The notes under the pieces were generated by a model that was given only the letters and a program-made list of their open reading frames with translations, had not been told where the DNA came from and made no database searches. Of a DNA stretch of 64,000 nucleotides, positions 1-10,464 are shown piece by piece. The translations under genes were made by a program, and so were the position numbers. Numbering within the stretch: position 1 is the first letter of the stretch; every line of letters begins with the position of its first letter. Source of the stretch: Adiantum capillus-veneris (Eukaryota; Streptophyta; Polypodiopsida; Polypodiales; Pteridaceae). The stretch lies in assembly GCA_014529385.2 (NCBI GenBank), contig CM043944.1, positions 173,168,740 to 173,232,739 of the forward strand, read 5' to 3'.

Positions 1-182
1 AAATTAATGAATTGGCTTACAAGTAAGGTTACCTAGCACTTGGCTCATTCATAATGCTTTTCATGTAATTCTTTTGAAGCCTTACAAGGGCGAGCCACCC
101 AAAGACCCAATGACCAAAGATCCACCCAAGTTTGAAGGTCAATGTTCGTGAGTTGCGTGATCGAACACCCAACACACAACAC

Positions 183-1543
183 AAAGCCTCTTAATAGCTC
201 AAGGCATTCATAGTACCCATGTCCTCTTGGGAAACACCTTCAAAAGATCACACTTCCAAGGAGACCACCGTTTTCACACACACCAACACACATACACACT
301 CATCACGAGCAAATCACTACTCACTCACATATTGTCAACATCACACACTCACATTCATTGAGACCAGCTATCCACACATGCATTTCATAGCTCATTTTAA
401 TCCACACATCACTGATGCACATGACACCTCTCTTTCCCTTCCATTTTGCACACAAAATTTCCTTGAGGGACACACTTGCTCACATAGGTTGACACCACAA
501 CACAATAGTAGAAGAAGTAGCGAAGGGGGCATGGAGAAATGACACTCAAGAATCGGCTATGGAAGCATGATCACATTAAAAAAAAAAAACCATACCTAAG
601 CTCACTTACAACAACGGCACACCCACTTGATTGTCGGGTAAAAACACACACTCCAACTCACTCTCATTGGGCTCTACAAGCACATATCTCTGCACAAAAA
701 ATCCCCACAAAAACACCCTCTTACTCACTTGGCTCTTTGTAGGCTCCAATGGCATTGTAAAAACAATAATTAAAAATAATTAAAAAAAACCCTTTTATAA
801 GGGTGCCTCATTGGCATCTTTGGAATGTGATCTTCAATTGGTCCCTTTGGCATCCCAATTTGGCAACCTTTGGGATGGCGGTGCCCTCTTGCTTGATTTT
901 TTGTTCATCTACTCTTTTCCTTGACTGGGGGGAAGCACTAGCGATGTCACCAGTGCCCCTTGGCATTTTGGAAACTTCATATTATTTCTCTCCCTCTCTC
1001 CACTTGGAACTCCCTTTCAACTCACCATCTGATTCACATCCCCTCACCCTTGCACTAACATGTCCTTATATGGGAAATTTGGCTGCCATGTGATGCCCTA
1101 CAATTCACAACCATAAAAAACCCTTATAAAATGCATCACAAGCTCCATAGTCAAACCTCCTTCCCAAATCCACAGTGACTTGCACATGTTTACTGCTCTA
1201 AGATCGGATCCCTTTTCTGTAAAGCTGCATGAGAACTCCCTTTTACCAAATACAAACCCCATAACTTGTTTCATTTTGACTTTGCCATGGCCTCAACCGA
1301 GGGGCCAAAAAGGAGGAACCTATGTGGCATAGCTCCTTTGATAGCTGCATCCAGCTTTGATGAGCTGTATCTCGGCCATCGTAGCTTTGATCAACAAACC
1401 GTGAATTCTTGTTGGCGCCACATGATGTATACCACCTTCTAAAACCTTGGCAAGACCAAACGAAACCTAGATAACATGCCTACCAAATTGGCCAACTTGG
1501 CACACAATTGGCCCCCTGAAAATATTCAACTTGCCATAAATTG
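183..1543 (-). repeat. LTR-like direct repeat, left copy
   Basis: This stretch matches 3327-4634 in the same orientation along its whole length, with many substitutions and small indels. Good anchors are 219-260 with 3362-3405, 830-900 with 3930-4000, 1130-1250 with 4220-4340 and 1335-1502 with 4420-4588. The pair brackets about 1.8 kb holding a minus-strand gag-like remnant, so the repeats look like old LTRs of a minus-strand element. I could not fix TG/CA ends or a target duplication, so an old segmental duplication remains possible. The short ORFs inside are His/Thr-rich chance frames from CA-rich sequence. Bases 1-182 show nothing I recognise. Confidence 0.6.
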
Positions 1544-3326
1544 CCCGTCGTGATGATCCAAAAAGACTAGCAAGTACCACAAAATCAAACACTTTGCATC
1601 TATCCACTACATCAACTTCTTACCATCATTCTCCACTTGCCCATTCCGTTGGGTCTGTAAAGCATTCCATCTTTAGATTGCTATAACTTACACACCGTAG
1701 CTCCGTTTGAGGAGCCGTCTAAACCATCTTGTAGAGCATCTTGTTCTCCTTCATCTACTTTGAATCTCTTGCTACACTAGATACCCTTCCACTTTTGGAT
1801 CCATGCTTGCCTCCGCACCTACAATACACTCAATTCTAGCATCATCATTCCCTTACTCATCAATTGTCCCTTCAAGGCCAATCGACACCTCTACACCTCT
1901 ATCTTGTCGACTTTATCTGTTTTCTCTTCAAATACCTATTCTATCGCTTCATCCTTAGCCAAAGAAAAGAGGAATTCATCCCACACTACATTATCCATCT
2001 GATCTTTCCTCTAGAGTCAGCATTGTTCCATCCCAACTGAGATCCGTACGAGCTGCACCACTGTGGCACATTCCATTGCAACCTTCATGAGTATTTTCAT
2101 CAGCATGACACCACACACCATCTTCACTTGCATGTCCAGTATATTGGCTTGCACTTCTCTCTGCTCCTCACACATATTCATTGCATCTCTACCCACATGC
2201 AAGACATCAAAACCCTCATACCTTGAATGGGATGAATCTATCTCCCAAGTTTTTATCTACATCCATAGAACTGCTATTTTTTGTTTCTATATCCTCTTCC
2301 ATCTCAAGACTTGGAACCTCATTCAGCTTCATCCTTTGAACTCATCTACAATCTCACTTTTGAATCTTTAGCACACACCAATGGACCAATCATACCTAGG
2401 CTTGTCCATGTGTCATTCCCTGCTTTGGAACCACCTGTACTTCTTCCATAGTGGGAGATTCTCTAACTGGAATATTGGGCATAGAAACCTCTCTATCTTT
2501 TTGCAACCATAGAAACCCTCGGTTCCTCTTGCACCGACACATCCCTTTGCACCAACTTTGGCTTGACTTCCACCACATCGATTTGCTTTGGCACCACCTA
2601 ACTGAACAAACCCTTACTAGCTTGGAGTTTCTTCAAGATCTTCTTTGTTTGTCCTCTCGTTAAAGCCACCGCTTCTTCATACAACACAGGGCCATCTATC
2701 TCCACCTTGTTGCGAACCTCCATGAATTTGCTCATCTTTAAAAAAATTGACATTTTGAGCAGCAATTACCTTCATGGCTCCAAGAAGAGGTTCCAAAGAA
2801 GCCCGGATCATAGGACGAAGCCCATTCCCAACAAGAGTGACACATCCGACAAAACCATCACCAAAGGGCTTGGAACTCCCACTCCAATGCTTGAAAACCA
2901 CCCTCCAAGATTTACTTCAACCTATCTAGCTTTTGCTCCACCTTATCCAGCTGCACATTTGCCACAAATATGCTCCAAAAAGCCACTTCCAAGGCCTCCC
3001 AATCTATCTTATCTTCTTCACATAGACCTTTGTACCATCTCCTTGCTTTACCATGAACCAAGAGTGGGAAAACTTGCACCGCACCTTCATCTCTTGACAA
3101 ACTACTCTCCAACAAAAACACACCATCATCTTAGAGCTAGGTTTTTGCATCTTCAACCCCAATGAAAATAAAAAAACCCAACCACGTCCTCTTTTAGCAG
3201 CACCTTCTCTTCAAGAACTATACCTCTAGCATCACCAAAACTATCACTTCACCTTCAAATACGAGCAATCAATGCATTCCTCCATGGGGCTACCAGAAGA
3301 TGGAGGAAGGGAATGGGGGAAAACAT
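1544..3326 (-). pseudogene. Decayed gag-like region between LTR-like repeats
   Basis: Read on the minus strand, 3121-2912 gives a gag-like segment with GKARRWYKGL, an acidic stretch and a W-x-x-L helix (DWEALEVAFWSIF), the pattern of the capsid domain of plant Ty3/gypsy gag. Further downstream, about 2710-2480, the minus strand gives another 60-70 residues of Lys/Glu/Val-rich sequence broken by stop codons. No zinc knuckle, protease, RT or integrase was found, so the element is either non-autonomous (gag only) or internally deleted. From 1544 to about 2000 nothing coding is visible. The family assignment rests on the short RRWY-type block only. Confidence 0.45.
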
Positions 3327-4634
3327 AAGGCCTTTCTATAGCTCAAGGCATCTACAGTTTGCCTTGTCCTCTCAAAAAACACCTTCAAAAGATCACACTT
3401 CCCCATGGAGACCACCATCCACACACACACCAATGCACATACATACCCACCACAAGCAAATCACCACTTGTTCACACACCGTCGACACCACACACTCAAT
3501 TTGTTGAGACCAGCTATCTACACACATTTCATAGCTCATTTTGATACACACATTATTGTCACACACAACACCTCTCTCACACTTGCCCAGGGGGCACACC
3601 TGCTCACACATGATGGCACCACAACACAAAAAAAAAAAAAAAGTGGGGCACGGGGAAATGATACTTGAGAAATGGCTATGAAAGCTTGATCACGCTAAAA
3701 AAACCACCATACCTAAGCTCACTTACAACAACGAGACACTCACTTGGTTGCGGGGAAAAAACACACACACTCCAACTTACTCTCCTTGGGCTCTGTAGGC
3801 ACACCCACCTCTACACAAAAAAGCCCCACAAAACACCCTCATGGAAAAAATCATTAGCAAAAGAGCATTTAAAGATGATAAAAAAAAACCTTTTATAAGG
3901 TCTCCCCTTTCATCATTGGAATGGGCTCTTCAATTGGTCCATCTGGCATCCAAATTTGGCAACCTTGGGGAGGGCGGTGCCCTCTTGCTTGATTTTTTGC
4001 TCATCTACTCTTTTCCTTGACTGGGGGGAGCACTAGCAATGTCTCTAATGCCCCTAGGTGTTTTGGAAACTTTATTTCATTTATCTCCCTCTCTCCACTT
4101 GGAATTCCTTTACTCACCCTCTCATTCACATCCCCTCATCCCTGCACTAGCTCGTCCGCATATGGGAAAATTGGTTTCCACATGGAATCCTACAATTCAT
4201 AGCCCTCAAAATACCTCATAAAATTCCATTACAAGATCCATAGTCAAACCTCGTTCTCGAGTCCACTTTGACTTGCCCCTATTCACTGCTCTGAGATTAG
4301 ATCCCTTTTCTATAAAGCTACATGAGAACTCCTCTTTGCCAACTCTAACCCATCGTATTTCAACTTTTCCATGGCCTCAAGCCAAGGGCCCAAAAAATGA
4401 GAAAAGCTATCTGGCACCGCTCTTCTGACAACTGCTTCCAGCTTTGACGAGCCGTATCTCGGCCATTGCAATATTGATTGACAAACCGTGAGTTCTTGCT
4501 GGCCCGACATGATGCATACCACCCTCTAGGACCTTGGCAGGCCCAAAAGAACCTAGATGGCATGCCTACCAAAGCGATCAACTTGGCACCCCCCCCCCCC
4601 CCCCCCCCCCCCTCTGAACTGGCCATAACTTGAG
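3327..4634 (-). repeat. LTR-like direct repeat, right copy
   Basis: Diverged copy of 183-1543 (see that entry for paired anchors). It would be the 5' LTR of a minus-strand element. It contains a 24-base C run near its right end that the left copy lacks. It ends about where Ty1/copia gag sequence begins, so it probably truncated, or was inserted beside, the copia element to its right. Confidence 0.6.
4589..4612 (+). repeat. Poly-C tract, 24 C
   Basis: Uninterrupted run of 24 C. At the matching place in the left repeat copy (about 1503-1520) there is only a short C-rich string, so the run expanded in this copy or is a sequencing/assembly length artefact. Confidence 0.95.
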
Positions 4635-4702
4635 GAAACTTTCAAGGTAGGGAGTCCAAGTGGTCATGGAAATATGTAGTGCAATAATACAAGTCAACAC
4701 AA

Positions 4703-5284
4703 AAATGTAGTATGTTTGGGTTGTGGAAGACATGGTCACTTTGAACGTGACTGTCCATATAGGAGGCAATAAAACAATCATGCAACCACTAGTAGGAATA
4801 TAAATAGGCCTAAGAGGCTATTTGTGGTGTAGCACATGTTGAAAACTATGTCTACAAATATGGAAAATTCTAGTGATAATGTCTTATATGTGGATTATGG
4901 TGCAAATCACATGACGAACCATGGTGAGTGGTTCAAGGAAATGAAAAGTTTACAAAGTCCTAGTTATGTAGAAACTGAGGATAATACTGCACATCCCATT
5001 ATGCATACAAGAAGTGTACCATTCTTTATGACAGAATGTAAAATGAAGTATATCGCTAATGTATTTGCATGTACCCACATTACAAAGAACCTGGTTTCTT
5101 TTGGACATGATGGTCTCTTTGTCGAAGAGCATAAGAAGATTGGAAGGCTGGCTATGCAAGGAAAGAAAGTTGGCAAAATGTTTAATTTGGATGTAAATGT
5201 GCCCAAGGAAAATGCTACCATGCTCGCACAAGGTGCAAGTGTTGTTCCAGATATTGAGATTTGGCACAAACATATGGTCATGTA
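4703..5284 (+). pseudogene. copia gag zinc knuckle, protease and GAG-pre-integrase
   Basis: At about 4706-4762 the sequence encodes CLGCGRHGHFERDC, a canonical C-x2-C-x4-H-x4-C nucleic-acid-binding knuckle, followed by a stop. The frame from 4836 encodes the copia protease start with VDYGANHM, where the active-site D-S-G-A is seen as D-Y-G-A. It continues into a GAG-pre-integrase segment ending near WHKHM, the usual W-H-x-R-x-G-H block, truncated by a stop after 5281. The Ser-to-Tyr change beside the catalytic Asp and the stops mean no working protein. Assignment by motif order is secure. Confidence 0.8.
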
Positions 5285-6190
5285 AATTTGGAATGGTTGA
5301 AAATGATGCAAACTAAGAGGTGGTTACATGTTTACCTACATTTAGAGTTGCTGAAATGCAAAACGTTTATGAAGCTTGTTAATTTGGAAAGCACAAAAAA
5401 TATCATTTCCTCATGATAAGCATGTAAGTAGTAGGAATGCATTGAATTAAGTGGATACATATGTATGCGGTCCGAAAAAGATTGCATCTATGGGTGGATA
5501 TAGATACTAAGTGAGTTTCATTGATGACCATACAAGAAAGGTATGGGTCTATTTCATGAAGCAAAAAAGTGAGGTGTTTATGTACTTTCATAATTTTAGA
5601 GTTATGGTTGAAAAACAAACTGGGAAACATGTAAAGTTCTTGAGTTTAGATGAGTGAGAGAAATACTTCTCTAATGAATTCAATAGTTTTTTGAAAAAAT
5701 CATGGAGTTCAATGGTAGCATTCATACATGTATACTCTGCAACAACATGGTATTGCTTAGCAAAAGAACATGCACATTGGAGAGGTTGTGAGAGCATTGA
5801 CGAATGAGAAGAACAAGCCTTATTTTTATTGGACTAAGGCTATTGCTACAAGTGTTTTATAAATATGACCCCTACTGCTATTGTACATGATATGACATTT
5901 AAAAGAAGTTTAGTGGTGAAAAACTAGATGTATCACATTTTAAAGTGTTTCAATGTATTTCTTATGTGCATGTGCCGGATGATTTAAGAAGTGAGCTTGA
6001 TCCAAAAGTAGAAAAATGCATGTTCATTGTCTACTCCTTTGGGCAGAAAGGGTAAAAGTGTTAAAATTCTATCATGGGCGAAGTGAGAGCGAGTAAGGAT
6101 GTTGCGTTTGATGAAATGGAAAGTTGGTATGCTGATATAAAAGATGATTTGGGGGCCGATGTAAGAGAGCATGTGGTGCAAAAAATACAA
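5285..6190 (+). pseudogene. copia integrase remnant
   Basis: Stop-broken reading gives the integrase core: FIDDHTRKVWVYFMKQKSE at about 5518-5575 carries the first catalytic Asp in the usual copia D-D-H-[TS]-R block, then LSLDE near 5640 resembles the second Asp region, shifted by indels. Farther on, KFSGEKLDVSHFKVFQC at about 5900-5955 is the conserved block after the catalytic core, before the C-terminal region with VEKCMFIVYSFGQKG. At least five stops or frameshifts occur. The product would insert copia cDNA into host DNA; here it is dead. Confidence 0.8.
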
Positions 6191-6402
6191 ATGTGTAGTC
6201 ACAAGCCTTGAGTGAGCGGCAAGGGTCATCCAGTGTAGGTCATGGTGACAATCCATGGAGTGGAAGGTTACGTGAAAGAGTGAGTCCTACCAAATCTTCA
6301 AACGTATCAAGAAAAGGGAAGGAAAAAGTTGATGATGCCCCTAAGTTGCCAAATTTGAGTGTAGGTCATGATGATGGCGATAGTAGTGGATCTGAGTAGA
6401 GC

Positions 6403-7420
6403 TTGTATGAGGAGTTTGGCATACCCTCTATGAAGACTTTGGGTGCAAAAAGGATGAAAGTAGGGAATAAGACACTTGGAACTAATACTAGACCATGCAC
6501 ACTAGAAAGTGTAAGCAATCCTGTGCAGAGATTGACTTATGACAGCTATGTGGCTTGTGATTGTGCATATATGGCAAAAATTACAAAGGAGGTAGAACCC
6601 ACATGTTTTGAGAATGTTGTCAAAGATAAAAAATGGTGGCAAGCTATGGATGAAGAGATGGATGCACTTGATGAAAATGGAACATGGAAATTGGTGCCAT
6701 TACCAAGAGGTAAAAAAGGAAATTGGATGCAAGTGGGTTTACAAAATAAAGCATAATGCTAATGACAGTAAGAGCTAATACAAGGCAAGGCTTGTAGCCA
6801 AAGGTTATGCACAAAAATAGGGGATTGATTATGAGGATACATTCAACCTTGTAGCCAAGATGGCTACTGTTTGTGTGTTTATTGGAGTGATTGCTGCGTT
6901 AAAATGGGTGTTGAAGAAAATGGATGTAAAGAATGCATTTTTGAATGGAGATTTGGAGGAAATTGTGTATACGGAGTAGCCACAAGGTTATGCAAATATG
7001 AGGCTACGTGAAATTGTATGCAGATTAAAGAAAACATTGTATGGGCTGAAGAAAGCACCTAGATCTTGGTATGAGAGGACTGTGGCATTCCTCATTTCAT
7101 TGGGTTTTGAGATGTCTGATGCAGATTTTTCATTGTTTGTGCAAAACAACGAGGCAAGAATTGTGGTGATAGGCATTTATGTGGACAATTTGATTGTTGG
7201 AGGTGATAATGTGGTTGAAGTAGAGGGTGTATAGGCTCTACTTACGCAGGAGTTTGAGATGAAATACTTGGGAGACTTGTGGTATTTCTTGGGCATTGAA
7301 ATTTATGTACATAGAAGAGGGTGTATGGCTATCACAAAGACAAACAAGTTTGGACATGCTAAAAAAGTATGGTATGGGTGATTCTAATCCAGCTGCAATG
7401 CCCTTAATTCAAAAATTGTA
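6403..7420 (+). pseudogene. copia reverse transcriptase remnant
   Basis: The frame from 6403 encodes the linker and RT start with WWQAMDEEMDALDENGTWKL, the classic copia block, then a frameshift after LPRGKKGN. RT motifs continue in other frames: ARLVAKGYAQ (about 6787), MDVKNAFLNGDLEE (about 6920-6965), LYGLKKAPRSWY (about 7038-7073) and YVDNLIVGG (about 7177-7203), where the second catalytic Asp of YVDD is Asn. FEMKYLGDLWYFLGIE near 7255-7300 is the end of the RT domain. The Asn change and several stops make it inactive. Confidence 0.85.
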
Positions 7421-7956
7421 GTTGTGAAATGATGCAAGTCAAGTGGTTGAGAATGTTACCATGTATATGAAGATTGTGGGCTGATTGATCTACTTGACTA
7501 TTTCAAATTGAGATTTGAGCTACACATTTGGATTGGTGAGTCAGTTTATGCAATCTCCCAAGAAATCACACTTGAACACAATGAGGCTCAGTTTGTGCTA
7601 TGTGAGTGATTCTTTGGATTATGCACTCATTTACAGGGCTAATGAGGAGCACAACTCTATGGCTACATAGATACAGATTGGGCTAGTAGTACATACATTC
7701 GTAGGTCTACCAACGGCTTCATGTATTCACTTGAGAGTGTTTCTATAAAATGGAACAGAAAGAGCAACCAATGGTTTCTCTTTCAAGTACAGAGGTAGAG
7801 TGCAGAGGTGTTGCAGTGGTGGCATGTGACATAGCATGGCTAGGATTGCTACTTCACAACTTTGGAGTACATGGATAGAACCCAACTATCATCTACTATG
7901 AAAACCTTAGTAGGATACGGTTGGTACCAAACCTAGTGCGAGGAAAAAGCACATTG
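7421..7956 (+). pseudogene. copia RNase H, 5' part, cut by gypsy insertion
   Basis: Broken frames give the copia RNase H region: IDTDWASSTYIRRSTNGF (about 7670-7725, the usual D-x-D-W-A-x-x block), SVSIKWNRKSNQ and, at the very end, ARKKHIDV (about 7937-7960), the strongly conserved C-terminal tail. The reading stops exactly at ACGT 7957-7960 and continues at 16692 with HYHFIRERV. The junction reads through in frame when ACGT is counted once, which proves the gypsy insertion and fixes its ends. Confidence 0.85.
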
Positions 7957-7960
7957 ACGT
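7957..7960. repeat. Target site duplication ACGT, left of gypsy copy 1
   Basis: ACGT directly precedes the LTR terminus TGTGAGC at 7961, and ACGT at 16692-16695 directly follows the other terminus (TGACA, ending 16691). Removing the element plus one ACGT restores the copia RNase H tail in frame. Confidence 0.9.
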
Positions 7961-8137
7961 TGTGAGCGGGATGAAAACACACACAGCGACTCTATAACGA
8001 CCCAACACACACTCTTGGAAGGATATACACACACACTATGAGGCACCACTCGCCTTACACAACACACCTGGCCGAGACAGGGAACACACCTCTGGAGTGA
8101 GAGGAGAGAGACTATCCACTTGCCCACTCCACACAGA

Positions 8138-8194
<57 letters not shown>

Positions 8195-9134
8195 AAAAAT
8201 CTCAGCTCAAAAGAGGAGAATTTCTGATGTTTAGATACAATTGAGCTTGGGCCAACACCAATGGGGCAAATAGCTCACACAATATGGTAAAAGAAGCCAG
8301 ATACAATCACAAACTAGAGCAGAAACTTCGCTCATAGGAGAAACTTACACAGAAAAACAGCAGGAAAGGAGTGAGGAATTTGGCAAAATGGACAGTACCA
8401 TCGCGGCCGGAACGGCCCCAAAACCACAGTCTACAATGTCAAAGTGCTCAAATCTGACCTCGGATGAGCAGTTTACGGCCAAAACAAGCTCCAAAATGAG
8501 CAAAAACACACCTGCGGCTGTTCCTCCTCTCTTCTCCACGTTTTTTCTGGTCTTCTCTCTATTTTTTCAGTTCCCACACTAAGCTTTATTAGTTGGGCAC
8601 CCGTGGCCTTTTTGATGACCTCAAACGGACCCCGAACAGGCCAAAACTGACCTCGTAGTGCATAGTTGTCACCTTTTTGCATCATCCGCACACCTAGCAC
8701 TCAGTTTTTCCCAATAATGCATCCCGCAACCACGTGAAGTGGCCCCAAAAAGTGGTCCTCATGATGACCTTTCTGCATAAGTATCACAAGAAAATACCCA
8801 CTTTGTGTCCGTATTCATCCACGTGCAAATATTGACCCCGTTTGCCTCTTGACGCCACTCGATGCCATCTGACGCACCTGCTTACCTCATTTCGTCGGCC
8901 CGCGGATAGCTTCCTCAAGAAGTTTTACGCACTACAAACTCCTCCTTATTGTAGGAAAAACACACTAGTACTGATAATAGTGAAAATCGTTGCACTATGT
9001 ACACCCTGTCCTACCTGTACACACGTGGGCCCCACGTAACCACCTGGCTATGGAAATTGGGTAATCCTTTATTCGATGCACCATGCATGTGTATGTACAT
9101 ATGCACAATCCCTTGCCAAAAAAAACTCGTGACA
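7961..9134 (-). repeat. 3' LTR of gypsy copy 1
   Basis: About 1,174 bp, near-identical to 15505-16691. In element orientation it begins TGTCA and ends TCACA. It contains an (AC)n tract at 8138-8193 and, near 9010-9040, a GGGCCC core beside CACGTG, which resembles a plant G-box next to a TCP-type GGGCCC site, the likely promoter/enhancer part of the LTR. The internal boundary is marked by the polypurine tract at 9141-9155. Confidence 0.93.
8138..8193. repeat. (AC)n microsatellite in LTR
   Basis: About 28 AC repeats. The same place in the LTRs of copy 2 holds only 7-9 repeats (about 21365-21382 and 28936-28952), so the tract expanded after the copies separated. Confidence 0.95.
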
Positions 9135-9140
9135 TAATTT

Positions 9141-9155
9141 GCCCATCCCCTAGCC
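9141..9155 (-). other. Polypurine tract of gypsy copy 1
   Basis: In element orientation the sequence reads GGCTAGGGGATGGGC, then AAATTA and the LTR start TGTCA. The same string precedes the 3' LTR of copy 2 (27971-27985). It is the plus-strand primer site for cDNA synthesis. Confidence 0.75.
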
Positions 9156-9208
9156 TGCTAGATCATTCATGATCAGCAGCAGCAAAGAGAGATATGAGAC
9201 TCGCCGTA

Positions 9209-10464
9209 TCACAGGTCCTCATCCTTCACCAACATTGCTTGCTCCACAGACAGCTCATCTTGCTCCACCATCATCAATCTAGCATGATACAATTTAAGAC
9301 GCAATCCATTTACCCTTGACTTATGTAGAACACCATCCAGGTTAGCCAGCTGATATGTGCCATTTGGAAAACACTCCACTACCTTGAAAGGGCCTTCCCA
9401 CTTAATTTGAAACTTCTTTTGGAAGGTGTTGTCCAGCTTACTGTTGTAGCGCAAAACCAAGTCATGATTCTTGATACCCTTACTTTTGACCTTTTCATTT
9501 ATCTTTGCCAAATCCCTATCTTGCATCTACCCATAATGTTCCAATGCACTCATCCTATCCAACTGAACCTCTTGTAGCTATAAGAGCCTCTCTTCGAATG
9601 CATCACTAGGCGGCCCAAGCAACTTCTCTAACATCTTGACCGCAGGAAACTCTACTTCCATAGGCAATAGTGCTTCTTTTCCACTAGGCAATTCCAAATC
9701 CCAATTCTTTCCTTGGTGCTCTGTCACTTTCGAAAGAATCTGTACCAACTCACCATTGAATCTTTCATTTAAGCCATTACATTGTGGGTAATAAGGAGTG
9801 GTATACTGGTGCCTAATCTTCATCTTTGCACATAAAAAATCTAGCAGTTTAGCTCTAAAGCCAGGCCCCTTATCTGAAAATAGCTCCAGTGGCACCCCAA
9901 ACTTGCAACATATTTCATCATACACAAATTTTGCCACATCCTTTGCAGTGATCTGTTTTACTGCTATAGCCTGTGCCCATCTAGAAAGACAGTCCACTGC
10001 CGTCAAAATATAGCTTTTGCGCCTGCTTGTGATAGGTAACGGGCCTATTGCATCAATCCCCCACTTTTCAACACATCAAACGCCATAATGGTTTTTCGTA
10101 GCTCTGGCTTCAACACTCTCTTCCCAAATGCTTGACACCTATTGCAAGACCTACACCAATGGTGAACATCCTTGTGAAAACTAGGCCATACATACCCCTC
10201 TTGCAAAATCTTATGCAAGGTGATCTTTAGAGCAAAATGGCCACCACATACGCCTTCATGATTCTCTTCCAACACTCTGTAAAGCTCCTCCCGCCAAGGT
10301 ACACGTCTCAACACGAGATCAGCCCCTTTCATGTATAAGAAATCACCAATCAATTTGTACCTGTATGCTCTACGCACAAAGCCATACTTCTTAGATTTCT
10401 GAATCTCCTTTGAATGATTCCTGTTAGCAAAAACTCCTCTTCTTGAGCCAAAATTTCCGGCCAT
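9209..10464 (-). pseudogene. gypsy integrase, copy 1 (three frames)
   Basis: Three successive open pieces in different frames. 10464-10045 holds the H2C2 zinc domain (HEGVCGGHF ... CRSCNRCQ). 10006-9578 holds the catalytic core with the first Asp in TAVDCLSRW, the second in LFSDKGPGF and the Glu in GLNERFNGEL. 9526-9209 is the C-terminal DNA-binding part (KFQIKWEGPFKVVECFPNGTYQLA), typical of plant gypsy integrases without a chromodomain. Frameshifts near 10440, 10020 and 9550 break it; the sister copy at 26.6-27.96 kb reads differently at each, which shows they are recent lesions. The piece 9578-10006 also lacks about 18 codons that copy 2 has near 9690. Confidence 0.88.

Larger units (their letters stand above)
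4640..7956 (+). mobile_element. Ty1/copia retrotransposon body, 5' part (decayed)
   Basis: Plus-strand copia-order remnants follow one another: gag zinc knuckle, protease, GAG-pre-integrase, integrase, RT and RNase H. This order (integrase before RT) is diagnostic of Ty1/copia. The element has no visible 5' LTR; it starts in gag next to the LTR-like repeat ending at 4634. It is cut at 7956 by a gypsy insertion and resumes at 16692. Many stops and frameshifts show it is old and dead. Confidence 0.85.

Noticed and set aside
4589-4612. Poly-C run as a functional element
   Set aside because: A single homopolymer absent from the sister repeat; most simply an expansion or an assembly length error.
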